Source: Mycobacterium conspicuum (GTDB taxonomy: Bacteria > Actinomycetota > Actinomycetes > Mycobacteriales > Mycobacteriaceae). Taken from it: 64,000 bases of DNA. Below, piece by piece: positions 18,989 through 27,396 of this stretch (the stretch's first letter is position 1; each line of letters opens with the position of its first letter). The position numbers and the translations under genes were made by a program. The DNA lies in contig NZ_AP022613.1 in NCBI RefSeq assembly GCF_010730195.1, forward strand, positions 372,001 through 436,000, given 5' to 3'. Under the pieces are notes generated by a model that worked only from the letters and a program-made list of their open reading frames with translations, did no database searches and had not been told where the DNA came from.

Positions 18989-20329
18989 GTGGACACCTCC
19001 AGCGCCCCGGACGGACAGGGGCCGATCAATCGGCGTCTGGCCCTGGCCGCGCTGGGGGTCGGGGTGTTTGCGCCGGCCGCCTTGGCGGCCTGCTCGCCCA
19101 AGACGATCACCCAGGCGGTCAAGCCGGCACCGCCCTCGCCGCGCCTCACTTTCCAGCCGACCGACGGGGCCGCCGACGTGGTTCCGGTCTCGCCGATCAG
19201 CGTCCAGGTCGGCGATGGCTGGCTGCAGCACGTCGCGCTGACGAATTCCTCCGGGAAGGTCGTGGCCGGCGCGCTCAACCGGGACCGCACCGTGTACACG
19301 ATCACCGAACCGTTGGGTTACGACGCGACCTACACCTGGAGCGGCTCCGCCGTCGGCCACGACGGCAAGGCGGTCGCGCTGAAGGGCAAGTTCAGCACGG
19401 TGTCGCCCAGCAAGAAGATCAGCGGCGCCTTCCAGCTGGCCGACGGCCAGACCGTCGGGATCGCGGCGCCGATCATCATCCAGTTCGACGCGCCGATCAG
19501 CGACAAGGCGGCGGTGGAAAAGGCACTCACCGTCACCACCGACCCGCCCGTCGAGGGCAGCTGGGCGTGGCTGCCCGACGAGGCGCAGGGTGCCCGCGTG
19601 CACTACCGCACCCGCGAGTACTACCCGGCGGGCACCAAGGTCAATGTCAACGCCAAGCTGTACGGGGTGCCGTTCGGCGACGGCGCGTACGGCGCCGACG
19701 ACATTTCGCTGCGCATCGAGATCGGCCGCCGCCAAGTGGTGAAGGCCGAGGTCACCTCGCACCGCATCCAGGTGGTCACCGATGCCGGCGTCATCATGGA
19801 CTTCCCCTGCAGCTACGGCGAAGCCGACAAGGCCCGCAATGTCACCCGCAACGGCATCCACGTGGTCACCGAGAAGTACGCCGATTTCTACATGTCCAAC
19901 CCGGCCGCCGGCTACACCAACGCCCACGAACGCTGGGCGGTGCGGATCTCCAACAACGGCGAGTTCATCCACGCCAACCCGTCGAGCGCGGGCGCGCAGG
20001 GCAATTCCAACGTCACCAACGGCTGCATCAACCTGTCCACCGCGGACGCCGCGGAGTACTACCCGACCGCGATGTACGGCGACCCCGTCGAGGTGACGGG
20101 CAGCTCGATCCAGCTGTCCTACGCCGACGGCGACATTTGGGACTGGGCCGTGGACTGGGACACCTGGGTGGCGATGTCGGCGCTGCCGCCGGCCAAGGCG
20201 CACCCGCCGGCCAGCCAGATTCCGGTCACCGCGCCGGTGACGCCGTCGAACGCACCGAGCCTGTCGGGCACCCCGACGACCTCCACTTCCGAGGCTCCTA
20301 GCCCGTCGACGTCTACCCCCGGCGGTTAA
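18989..20329 (+). CDS. lprQ: L,D-transpeptidase lipoprotein LprQ (LdtMt5-like)
   Basis: Cell-wall L,D-transpeptidase that makes 3-3 peptidoglycan crosslinks outside the membrane. From the GTG at 18989 it has a signal peptide ending in the lipobox LAAC (C35). Two Ig-like domains follow (about 50-255), then the YkuD catalytic domain (about 265-390) with HERWAVRIS and SNVTNGCINLS, and a Pro/Ser/Thr tail. The nucleophile is the Cys of NGC. Most YkuD enzymes have His before GC; Asn here agrees with what I recall of LdtMt5. 446 aa against 451 in Mtb. Confidence 0.92.
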   Translation: MDTSSAPDGQGPINRRLALAALGVGVFAPAALAACSPKTITQAVKPAPPSPRLTFQPTDGAADVVPVSPISVQVGDGWLQHVALTNSSGKVVAGALNRDRTVYTITEPLGYDATYTWSGSAVGHDGKAVALKGKFSTVSPSKKISGAFQLADGQTVGIAAPIIIQFDAPISDKAAVEKALTVTTDPPVEGSWAWLPDEAQGARVHYRTREYYPAGTKVNVNAKLYGVPFGDGAYGADDISLRIEIGRRQVVKAEVTSHRIQVVTDAGVIMDFPCSYGEADKARNVTRNGIHVVTEKYADFYMSNPAAGYTNAHERWAVRISNNGEFIHANPSSAGAQGNSNVTNGCINLSTADAAEYYPTAMYGDPVEVTGSSIQLSYADGDIWDWAVDWDTWVAMSALPPAKAHPPASQIPVTAPVTPSNAPSLSGTPTTSTSEAPSPSTSTPGG

Positions 20330-21062
20330 ACCGGCTCGCGGAAGCCTGGTCGCGCGGCCGGATGATGATCTGATCCAGGTTGACGTGCGAGGGCCGCGAT
20401 GCCACGAACCCGATCACCTCGGCGACGTCGCCGGCCGTCAGCGGGGTGATCCCGGCGTAGACGGCGTCGGCGCGCTTCTCGTCGCCGTCGAAGCGGACCA
20501 GAGAGAACTCGGTTTCGACGGCACCCGGGGCGATCTCGGTGAGCCGCACCGGCTTTCCCAGCAGCTCGCCGCGCAACGTGCGGTGCAGCGCACCCTGGGC
20601 GTGCTTGGCCGCCGTATAGCCGGCGCCGCCGTCGTAGGTCTCCATCGCGGCGATCGAGGTGACGGTGACGATCAGGCCGTCGCCGGAGTCGATCAGCTTG
20701 GGCAGCAACGCGCGGGTGACCCGCAGGGTGCCCATGACGTTGGTCTCCCACATCCACCGCCAGTGCTCCAGGTCCGCGTCGGCGACGGGCGCCAATCCGC
20801 GTGCGCCGCCGGCGTTGTTGACCAGCACATCGACCCGGCCCAAGCCGCTCGCCAGCGCCTGCACCGCCGCGTCGTCTGTGACGTCGGCCACAACCGCGGT
20901 GCCGCCGATCTCGTCGGCCAGCGCGCCGATGCGGTCCCGACGACGTGCCACGCCGACGACGTGAAACCCAAGGGCCGCAAGGGTTCTGGCGGTCGCCTCG
21001 CCGATCCCGGAACTGGCGCCGGTTACCACGGCAACACGTGCGTTTCCATCGGGTGAAGTCAC
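20313..21062 (-). CDS. Short-chain dehydrogenase/reductase (Rv0484c-like)
   Basis: 249 aa classical SDR. Cofactor motif TGASSGIGEA at about residues 15-24, LVNNAGGARG (NNAG) near 83, Ser in TVTSIAAM and the YTAAK catalytic Tyr-Lys at about 150-154. The AxxR/DRIGALADEI region with ARRRDR suggests NADP preference. Substrate unknown. It ends convergently in lprQ with a 17-bp overlap and is divergent from the ROK regulator. Confidence 0.9.
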   Translation of the reverse strand: MTSPDGNARVAVVTGASSGIGEATARTLAALGFHVVGVARRRDRIGALADEIGGTAVVADVTDDAAVQALASGLGRVDVLVNNAGGARGLAPVADADLEHWRWMWETNVMGTLRVTRALLPKLIDSGDGLIVTVTSIAAMETYDGGAGYTAAKHAQGALHRTLRGELLGKPVRLTEIAPGAVETEFSLVRFDGDEKRADAVYAGITPLTAGDVAEVIGFVASRPSHVNLDQIIIRPRDQASASRFNRRG

Positions 21063-21245
21063 CCAAGCAACTCTAATAAACGTGCTAAATTTCTCGTGTG
21101 CATCTCAGCGCCTTGTTCAACGCTTCGGCCGCGTGCCTTCCCGCGGCCAATGAGTGTTGTTGCCGCGCACTTTGCCGCGCCTGACCCATACGTCAGCCAG
21201 TGCGGCCAAGACCGGCCATAGGAACTCAGATCAAAAGGACGCCCG

Positions 21246-22532
21246 ATGCGCAGCACTGCTCTTTCACACCATTCCTCCCTCCACGCAGTCGGCCAGAAGG
21301 CCCCGCTGCGCTCCCACCGCCAGATCATGCCGCCGTCGCTGCAGCTGTCGGACTCCGCTGCGGCCTCGGTCTTCCGCGCCGTGCGGTTGCGCGGCCCGGT
21401 CGGCCGGGACGTCATCGCCGGGGTCACCTCGCTCAGCATCGCGACGGTGAATCGCCAGGTCATCGCGCTGCTCGACGCCGGTCTGCTGCGGGAGCGCGCC
21501 GACCTCGCGGTCTCCGGGGCGATCGGGCGCCCACGGGTGCCCGTCGAGGTCAACCACGAACCCTTCGTGACGCTGGGCATCCACATCGGCGCGCGAACCA
21601 CCAGCATCGTGGCCACCGACCTGTTCGGCCGCACGCTCGACACGGTCGAGACGCCGACGCCGCTCAGCCCGGCCGGGCCGGCGCTGGCGTCGCTGGCCGA
21701 CAGCGCGGCGCGCTACCTGCGCCGCTGGCATCGGCGGCGCCCACTGTGGGTCGGCGTGGCCATCGGCGGCGCCGTCGACAGCGCCAGCGGGCATGTCGAC
21801 CACGCCCGGCTGGGCTGGCGGCAGGCGCCCGTCGGGCCCGTGCTGGCCGACGCGCTGGGCCTGCCGGTGTCGGTGGCCTCGCACGTCGATGCCATGGCCG
21901 GGGCCGAGCTGCTGCTGGGCATGCGGCGATTCGCCCCGAGCTCACCGACCAGCCTGTACGTCTATGCCCGCGAGACCGTGGGCTACGCCCTGGTCATCGG
22001 CGGTCGGGTGCATTGCCCGACCAGCGGCCCGGGCACGATCGCGCCGCTGCCGGTGCACTCGGAGCTGCTCGGCGGCACCGGCCAGCTGGAGTCCACCGTC
22101 AGCGACGAGGCGGTGCTGGCCGCCGCCCGGCGCCTGCGGCTCCTGCCCAGCGCCTCCGCGACCCGCGACCTCCTCCGGGTGGCCCGGGCCGGCAACGGGC
22201 AGGCCAAGGAGCTGCTGGCGGAGCGGGCCCGGGTGCTCGGCGAGGCGGTCGCGCTGCTACGCGACCTGCTCAATCCCGACGAGCTGGTGGTCGGCGGGCA
22301 GGCCTTCACCGAATATCCGGAGGGCATGGCGGCGGTGGAAGAGGCGTTCACCGCACGCTCGGTGCTGGCGCCGCGCGACATCCGCGTCACCGTCTTCGGC
22401 AACCGGGTGCAGGAGGCCGGCGCGGGCATCGTCTCGCTCGGCGGGCTCTACGCCGATCCGCTGAGCGCGATGCGCCGAGCCGGGGCACTGGTGGCGCGGC
22501 TGCCCGACGACGCCCCGGGGTCTTCTGCCTGA
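21246..22532 (+). CDS. ROK/NagC-type transcriptional regulator (Rv0485-like)
   Basis: 428 aa. N-terminal winged helix (about residues 40-90, GRDVIAGVTSLSIATVNRQV) joined to a sugar-kinase-like ROK domain (DLFGRTLDTVETPTPL ... VGVAIGGAVDSASG). The usual ROK zinc motif CxCGxxGCLE is degenerate here: the matching stretch reads LGGTGQLES with no cysteine. It is therefore probably a regulator, not a kinase. The Mtb orthologue affects pe13-ppe18 expression and virulence. ATG at 21246 follows AAAAGGA. Confidence 0.86.
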   Translation: MRSTALSHHSSLHAVGQKAPLRSHRQIMPPSLQLSDSAAASVFRAVRLRGPVGRDVIAGVTSLSIATVNRQVIALLDAGLLRERADLAVSGAIGRPRVPVEVNHEPFVTLGIHIGARTTSIVATDLFGRTLDTVETPTPLSPAGPALASLADSAARYLRRWHRRRPLWVGVAIGGAVDSASGHVDHARLGWRQAPVGPVLADALGLPVSVASHVDAMAGAELLLGMRRFAPSSPTSLYVYARETVGYALVIGGRVHCPTSGPGTIAPLPVHSELLGGTGQLESTVSDEAVLAAARRLRLLPSASATRDLLRVARAGNGQAKELLAERARVLGEAVALLRDLLNPDELVVGGQAFTEYPEGMAAVEEAFTARSVLAPRDIRVTVFGNRVQEAGAGIVSLGGLYADPLSAMRRAGALVARLPDDAPGSSA

Positions 22533-22566
22533 CGGGCCCGAACCGGGTTGCTGTAAAGATGAAGGG

Positions 22567-23913
22567 GTGTTGCCTTCCAACCGGAGCCCGGTAGTGACAC
22601 CCCCTCGCCGGGTCGCGGTGCTGGCGGTACACACCTCCCCGCTGGCCCAGCCGGGCATCGGCGACGCCGGCGGCATGAACGTCTACGTGCTGCAGAGCGC
22701 GCTGCACCTGGCCCGTCGGGGCATCGAAGTGGAGATCTTCACCCGGGCGACCGCCTCGGCCGACCCGCCGTGTGTGCAGGTGGCGCCCGGTGTCCTGGTG
22801 CGCAACGTGGTGGCCGGGCCGTTCGAGGGTCTGGACAAATACGATCTGCCCACCCAGCTGTGCGGGTTCGCGGCCGGGGTGCTGCGCGCCGAAGCGGCCC
22901 ACGAACCCGGCTACTACGACATCGTGCACTCGCACTACTGGCTGTCCGGTCAGGTCGGCTGGCTGGCCCGCGACCGGTGGGCGGTGCCGTTGGTGCACAC
23001 CGCGCACACGCTCGCCGCGGTCAAGAACGCCGCGCTGGCCGACGGTGACACTCCCGAGCCGCCGCTGCGCACGGTCGGTGAGCAGCAGGTCGTCGACGAG
23101 GCGGATCGGCTGATCGTCAACACCGATGATGAAGCGCGACAACTGATTTCGCTGCACCACGCCGATCCCGCGCGAATCGACGTGGTGCATCCCGGTGTCG
23201 ACCTGGACGTGTTCCGCCCGGGGGATCGGCGCGCCGCCCGGGCCGCGCTGGGGTTGCCGGCCGACGACCCGCTGGTTGCGTTCGTCGGACGTATCCAGCC
23301 GCTGAAGGCGCCCGACGTCGTGCTGCGCGCGGCCGCCAGGCTGCCGGGCGTGCGCGTCGTGGTGGCCGGTGGCCCGTCGGGCAGCGGTCTGTCGTCTCGG
23401 GCCGCTGGGCCGGACGGCCTGGCGCGGCTGGCCGACGAACTCGGCATCGGCGATCGGGTGACCTTTTTGCCGCCGCAGTCCCGCGCGGATCTGGCCACCC
23501 TGTTCCAGGCGGCCGACCTGGTCGCGGTGCCGAGCTACTCGGAGTCGTTCGGGCTGGTCGCGGTCGAGGCGGAGGCCTGCGGCACGCCGGTGGTGGCGGC
23601 CGCGGTCGGCGGACTGCCGGTCGTGGTGCGTGACGGCATCACCGGCGCCCTGGTGGCCGGGCATGAGCCCGGTCAGTGGGCCGACGCGCTCGACCGGGTG
23701 CTGCGCCTCGATGCCCCGCGGTCGCAGGCGATGAGCCGCGCCGCCGTCGCACACGCGGCCACCTTCTCGTGGGAACACACCACCGACGCGCTGCTGGCCA
23801 GTTATCGGCGCGCGATCCGCGAGTTCACCGCCGAGCGGCAGCGCCGGGTCCGTGACCGGGCGTCCATGCGCACGCCGCGCCGGTGGGCGCCGCGCCGCGG
23901 TGTCGACGCATGA
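22567..23913 (+). CDS. mshA: D-inositol-3-phosphate glycosyltransferase MshA
   Basis: GT4 enzyme that joins GlcNAc from UDP-GlcNAc to inositol-3-phosphate, the first step of mycothiol synthesis. The GDAGGMNVYV acceptor loop is near residue 35. VHSHYWLSGQVGW and FVGRIQPLKAPDV are present, as is the E-x7-E nucleotide-sugar motif ESFGLVAVEAEACGTP. 448 aa; the Mtb protein has a longer disordered N-terminus, so this GTG start at 22567 gives a compact version. The stop overlaps the next start (ATGA). Confidence 0.95.
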   Translation: MLPSNRSPVVTPPRRVAVLAVHTSPLAQPGIGDAGGMNVYVLQSALHLARRGIEVEIFTRATASADPPCVQVAPGVLVRNVVAGPFEGLDKYDLPTQLCGFAAGVLRAEAAHEPGYYDIVHSHYWLSGQVGWLARDRWAVPLVHTAHTLAAVKNAALADGDTPEPPLRTVGEQQVVDEADRLIVNTDDEARQLISLHHADPARIDVVHPGVDLDVFRPGDRRAARAALGLPADDPLVAFVGRIQPLKAPDVVLRAAARLPGVRVVVAGGPSGSGLSSRAAGPDGLARLADELGIGDRVTFLPPQSRADLATLFQAADLVAVPSYSESFGLVAVEAEACGTPVVAAAVGGLPVVVRDGITGALVAGHEPGQWADALDRVLRLDAPRSQAMSRAAVAHAATFSWEHTTDALLASYRRAIREFTAERQRRVRDRASMRTPRRWAPRRGVDA

Positions 23914-24422
23914 GCCCATCCGTGCAGGCCGTCATCGAGGACGCGCTGAAGGCCAGCCAGCTGACCTATTCGGAGCACGCGGGCGCGCACGGCGGCCCGT
24001 CCGGGCTGATCGTCGAGCTGCCCGGCGAGCGCAAGCTCAAGACCAACACGATCCTGAGCATCGGCGAGCATTCCGTGCGCGTCGAAGCGTTCGTGTGCCG
24101 CAAACCCGACGAGAACCACGAGGGTGTCTACCGCTTCCTGCTCAAGCGCAACCGGCGGCTCTACGGGGTGGCCTACACGCTGGACAACGTCGGCGACATC
24201 TACCTGGTGGGCCGCATGTCGCTGGCGTCGGTCGACGCCGAGGAGATCGACCGGGTGCTCGGGCAGGTGCTCGAAGCGGTGGACGCGGACTTTAATACGT
24301 TGCTGGAGTTGGGTTTTCGGTCCTCGATTCAAAAAGAGTGGGAGTGGCGGGTGTCTCGCGGCGAGTCGCTGAAGAACCTGGAGGCGTTCGCGCACCTGAT
24401 CGACGACGAGGACGACGACTAG
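23910..24422 (+). CDS. YbjN-domain protein (Rv0487-like)
   Basis: 170 aa from the ATG at 23910, which overlaps the mshA stop. It resembles YbjN/type III secretion chaperone-like domains: alternating helix-strand with GERKLKTNTILSIGEHSVRV and NVGDIYLVGRMSLASVDAEEID, given here as TNTILSIGEHSVRV and DIYLVGRMSL. The C-terminus is acidic (DDEDDD). The role is unknown; coupling to mshA is conserved in mycobacteria and suggests shared expression with mycothiol synthesis. Confidence 0.82.
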   Translation: MSPSVQAVIEDALKASQLTYSEHAGAHGGPSGLIVELPGERKLKTNTILSIGEHSVRVEAFVCRKPDENHEGVYRFLLKRNRRLYGVAYTLDNVGDIYLVGRMSLASVDAEEIDRVLGQVLEAVDADFNTLLELGFRSSIQKEWEWRVSRGESLKNLEAFAHLIDDEDDD

Positions 24423-24427
24423 CGCCG

Positions 24428-24483
24428 CGAGCGTGACCGGGCTGCGAAATAGCGCGCCCGATTTCGCAGTGCGGTAACGCTCG
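24428..24483. repeat. Long imperfect palindrome between the YbjN gene and gpm1
   Basis: 23-base arms (24428-24450 and 24461-24483) pair at 20 of 23 positions around a 10-base loop. It starts 5 bases after the upstream stop. It could terminate the mshA operon. It resembles in size the palindromes at 30550 and 46617 and so may be a dispersed element. In Mtb this gap holds a LysE-family gene (Rv0488), missing here. Confidence 0.6.
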
Positions 24484-24518
24484 GCGAGCGTCGGAGGGTG
24501 CGTGAGAAACTAACCCGC

Positions 24519-25268
24519 ATGGGAGACACTGCCACCCTGGTGTTGCTGCGCCACGGCGAGAGCGAATGGAATGCCCTCAACCTGTTCACCGGCTGGGTCG
24601 ACGTCGGGCTCACCGACAAGGGCCGCGCCGAGGCGGTGCGCGCCGGCGAGCTGATCGCCGAGCACAACCTGGCGCCCGATGTGCTCTACACGTCGCTGCT
24701 GCGGCGCGCGATCACCACCGCGCACCTGGCCCTGGACACCGCCGACCGGCTGTGGCTGCCGGTGCGGCGCACCTGGCGGCTCAACGAGCGCCACTACGGC
24801 GCGCTGCAGGGGCTGGACAAGGCCCAGACGAAGGCGCAGTACGGCGAAGAGCAGTTCATGGCGTGGCGGCGCAGCTATGACACGCCGCCGCCACCGATCG
24901 AGAAGGGCAGCAAGTTCAGCCAGGACGCCGATCCGCGCTACACCGACATCGGCGGCGGCCCGCTGACCGAATGCCTGGCCGACGTGGTGGCCCGGTTCCT
25001 GCCGTACTTCACCGACGTGATCGTGCCGGACCTGCGGTTCGGCAAGACGGTGCTGATCGTGGCGCACGGCAACTCGTTGCGCGCGCTGGTCAAGCACCTG
25101 GACCAGGTGTCCGACGACGAAATCGCCGGACTGAACATCCCGACCGGCATTCCGCTGCGCTACGACCTGGACGCCGAGATGCGCCCGGTGGTGCCCGGCG
25201 GCACCTACCTCGACCCGGAGGCGGCCGCCGCGGGTGCGGCGGCGGTGGCCAATCAGGGACGCGGGTAG
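24519..25268 (+). CDS. gpm1: Phosphoglycerate mutase 1 (2,3-bisphosphoglycerate-dependent)
   Basis: Glycolytic interconversion of 3- and 2-phosphoglycerate. LLRHGESEWN carries the phospho-accepting His12. ERHYGALQGLDK and VAHGNSLRALVKHL (second active-site His near 185) complete the dPGM pattern. From the ATG at 24519 it is 249 aa, the Mtb length. An earlier GTG at 24498 is in frame but adds residues homologues lack. A hairpin with a T4 tract follows at 25295. Confidence 0.96.
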   Translation: MGDTATLVLLRHGESEWNALNLFTGWVDVGLTDKGRAEAVRAGELIAEHNLAPDVLYTSLLRRAITTAHLALDTADRLWLPVRRTWRLNERHYGALQGLDKAQTKAQYGEEQFMAWRRSYDTPPPPIEKGSKFSQDADPRYTDIGGGPLTECLADVVARFLPYFTDVIVPDLRFGKTVLIVAHGNSLRALVKHLDQVSDDEIAGLNIPTGIPLRYDLDAEMRPVVPGGTYLDPEAAAAGAAAVANQGRG

Positions 25269-25294
25269 CGTTCTCCGGCATTGACCGCATCGGG

Positions 25295-25316
25295 CGAGGC
25301 TCGAAAGCCCCGTTTT
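25295..25316 (+). terminator. Probable intrinsic terminator of gpm1
   Basis: CGAGGCT and AGCCCCG pair with one mismatch around a CGAA loop, and TTTT follows directly (25313-25316). It starts 26 bases after the gpm1 stop and just before the phased boxes of the senX3 promoter. Confidence 0.5.
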
Positions 25317-25318
25317 CC

Positions 25319-25345
25319 GAACACTCTGTGAACAGCAGCGGAACA
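25319..25345 (-). promoter_or_regulatory. Triple 11-bp-phased TGTTC direct repeat, candidate RegX3 box at senX3
   Basis: GAACA occurs on the + strand at 25319, 25330 and 25341, exactly 11 bases apart (TGTTC on the - strand, the middle copy being TGTTCAC). OmpR/PhoB-family regulators such as RegX3 bind head-to-tail repeats with this spacing. It is centred about 95 bases upstream of the senX3 GTG, in line with the known autoregulation of senX3-regX3. Confidence 0.65.
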
Positions 25346-25427
25346 CCTGTAGCGCAAAGTGTGACTTGTCCGATTTTGGCCTCGCTCCGCTAGGGCGGCG
25401 TTCACTGAAATTTGTAGGATTTTGGTT

Positions 25428-26663
25428 GTGACTGTGTTCTCGGCGCTGTTGCTGGCCGGGGTTTTAGCAGCGGCGGGTCTGGCCGTGGGTATTGCGGTCG
25501 GCACCCGGCTGTCGCAACGCGTCGCGGCGCGCCGCCAACGGGTGGCCACCGAATGGGCGGGAATCACCGTTTCGCAGATGCTGGAACGCATCGTGGCGCT
25601 GATGCCCCTGGGCGCGGCGGTCGTCGACACCCATCAGGACGTGGTCTACCTCAACGAGCGGGCCAAAGAGCTGGGGCTGGTGCGGGACCGGCAGCTCGAT
25701 GACCAGGCTTGGCGGGCCGCGCAGCAGGCGATGGGCGGCGCGGACGTCGAGTTCGACCTCTCGCCCGGACGGCGCTCGGGGAGCGGCCGCTCGGGGCTGT
25801 CGGTGCACGGGCATGCCCGGTTGCTGAGCGAGGAAGATCGCCGGTTTGCCGTCGTCTTCGTGCATGACCAGTCCGACTATGCCCGCATGGAGGCCGCCCG
25901 GCGCGACTTCGTGGCCAACGTCAGCCACGAACTCAAGACCCCGGTGGGCGCGATGGCCTTGCTGGCCGAGGCGCTGCTCGCTTCGGCGGACGACGCCGAA
26001 ACTGTGCGCCGGTTCGCCGAAAAGGTGCTCATCGAGGCGAACCGCCTGGGGGACATGGTGGCCGAGCTGATCGAGCTGTCCCGGCTGCAGGGCGCCGAGC
26101 GGTTGCCCACGGTGGCCGATGTCGAGGTCGACAGCATTGTGTCCGAAGCGATTTCACGCCACAAGGTGGCCGCCGAGAACGCCGAGATCGAGGTTCGCAC
26201 CGACGCGGCGAGTGGGCTGAAGGTGCTCGGCGACCAGACCCTGTTGGTGACCGCGCTGGCCAACCTGGTGTCCAACGCGATCGCCTATTCGCCACGCGGA
26301 TCGCTGGTCTCGATCAGCCGCCGCCGCCGGGGCGACAACGTCGAGATCGCCGTCACCGACCGCGGTATCGGGATCGCGCTCGAGGACCAGGAGCGGGTCT
26401 TCGAGCGGTTCTTTCGGGGAGACAAAGCGCGTTCACGCGCCACCGGCGGCAGCGGATTGGGGCTGGCCATCGTCAAGCACGTGGCGGCCAACCACAACGG
26501 CAGCATCGGCGTGTGGAGCAAGCCCGGGACGGGTTCGACGTTCACGCTGTCCTTGCCGATGTATCAGGACGAGCATCGGGACGTGTCCGAGCAACCCGAA
26601 CAGCCGCAGGGACGTGAAATACGACCGAACAGGTCACAACGAGAGGAAGAATTGAGCAGATGA
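25428..26663 (+). CDS. senX3: Sensor histidine kinase SenX3
   Basis: Membrane sensor of the phosphate-starvation two-component system with RegX3. Hydrophobic N-terminus (about residues 1-25), PAS-like region (about 45-150: GAAVVDTHQDVVYLNERAKELG, cut: AAVVDTHQDVVYLNERA), and H-box FVANVSHELKTPVGA with the phospho-His near residue 167. The N box (LVSNAIAYSP), G1 (DRGIGIA), F (FERFFRGD) and G2 (GGSGLGLAIVKH) boxes follow. GTG start at 25428 matches MTVFSALLLAG of Mtb. 411 aa. Its stop overlaps the tiny reading frame of the MIRU that follows. Confidence 0.95.
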   Translation: MTVFSALLLAGVLAAAGLAVGIAVGTRLSQRVAARRQRVATEWAGITVSQMLERIVALMPLGAAVVDTHQDVVYLNERAKELGLVRDRQLDDQAWRAAQQAMGGADVEFDLSPGRRSGSGRSGLSVHGHARLLSEEDRRFAVVFVHDQSDYARMEAARRDFVANVSHELKTPVGAMALLAEALLASADDAETVRRFAEKVLIEANRLGDMVAELIELSRLQGAERLPTVADVEVDSIVSEAISRHKVAAENAEIEVRTDAASGLKVLGDQTLLVTALANLVSNAIAYSPRGSLVSISRRRRGDNVEIAVTDRGIGIALEDQERVFERFFRGDKARSRATGGSGLGLAIVKHVAANHNGSIGVWSKPGTGSTFTLSLPMYQDEHRDVSEQPEQPQGREIRPNRSQREEELSR

Positions 26664-26716
26664 CCCGCGCGTACGACGATGCAGAGCGATGCGATGAGGA
26701 GGAGTCGCGCCCATGA
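26660..26716 (+). repeat. Single MIRU unit in the senX3-regX3 junction, with overlapping 18-codon frame
   Basis: The junction reads as one mycobacterial interspersed repetitive unit (MIRU), of the shorter class that Mtb carries at this locus. An ATG at 26660 overlaps the senX3 TGA (26661-26663). It opens an 18-residue frame (MTRAYDDAERCDEEESRP) whose TGA (26714-26716) overlaps the regX3 ATG at 26713. Overlapping start and stop at both ends is the known MIRU property and keeps translation coupled. GAGGAGGAG inside it serves as the regX3 ribosome site. Confidence 0.85.
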
Positions 26717-27396
26717 CGAGCGTGATGATCGTGGAGGACGAGGAGTCGCTGGCCGATCCGCTGGCGTTCCTGCTCCGCAAGGAGGGCTTTGAGGCCACGG
26801 TGGTGACCGACGGGCCGTCGGCCCTCGCCGAGTTCGACCGAGCCGGCGCGGACATCGTGCTGCTCGATTTGATGCTGCCGGGCATGTCCGGCACCGACGT
26901 GTGCAAGCAGCTGCGGGCCCGTTCCAGCGTGCCGGTGATCATGGTGACCGCACGCGACAGCGAAATCGACAAGGTGGTCGGCCTGGAGCTGGGCGCCGAC
27001 GACTATGTCACCAAGCCGTATTCGGCGCGTGAGTTGATCGCCCGGATCCGCGCGGTGCTGCGCCGTGGCGGCGACGACGACTCCGAGATCAGCGACGGAG
27101 TGCTCGAGTCCGGACCGGTGCGGATGGACGTCGAGCGCCACGTCGTTTCGGTCAACGGTGACACGATCACGTTGCCGCTCAAGGAGTTTGACCTGCTCGA
27201 GTACCTGATGCGCAACAGCGGGCGGGTGCTGACCCGTGGCCAGCTGATCGATCGGGTGTGGGGTGCCGACTACGTGGGCGACACCAAAACCCTTGACGTG
27301 CACGTGAAGCGGCTGCGGTCCAAGATCGAGGCGGACCCGGCCAACCCGGTGCACCTGGTGACGGTGCGCGGGCTGGGCTACAAGCTGGAGGGGTAG
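26713..27396 (+). CDS. regX3: Response regulator RegX3
   Basis: OmpR/PhoB-type regulator of phosphate-starvation genes and of ESX-5 secretion in mycobacteria. Receiver domain residues 1-115 with acidic pocket E8/D9, phospho-acceptor D52 (VLLDLMLPG) and Lys in VTKPYSARE (about 101). Winged-helix DNA-binding domain about 128-225 (DTKTLDVHVKRLRSKIE). 227 aa, identical in length to Mtb. ATG at 26713 overlaps the MIRU frame. Its stop is immediately followed by the end of the convergent GMC oxidoreductase. Confidence 0.97.
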   Translation: MTSVMIVEDEESLADPLAFLLRKEGFEATVVTDGPSALAEFDRAGADIVLLDLMLPGMSGTDVCKQLRARSSVPVIMVTARDSEIDKVVGLELGADDYVTKPYSARELIARIRAVLRRGGDDDSEISDGVLESGPVRMDVERHVVSVNGDTITLPLKEFDLLEYLMRNSGRVLTRGQLIDRVWGADYVGDTKTLDVHVKRLRSKIEADPANPVHLVTVRGLGYKLEG

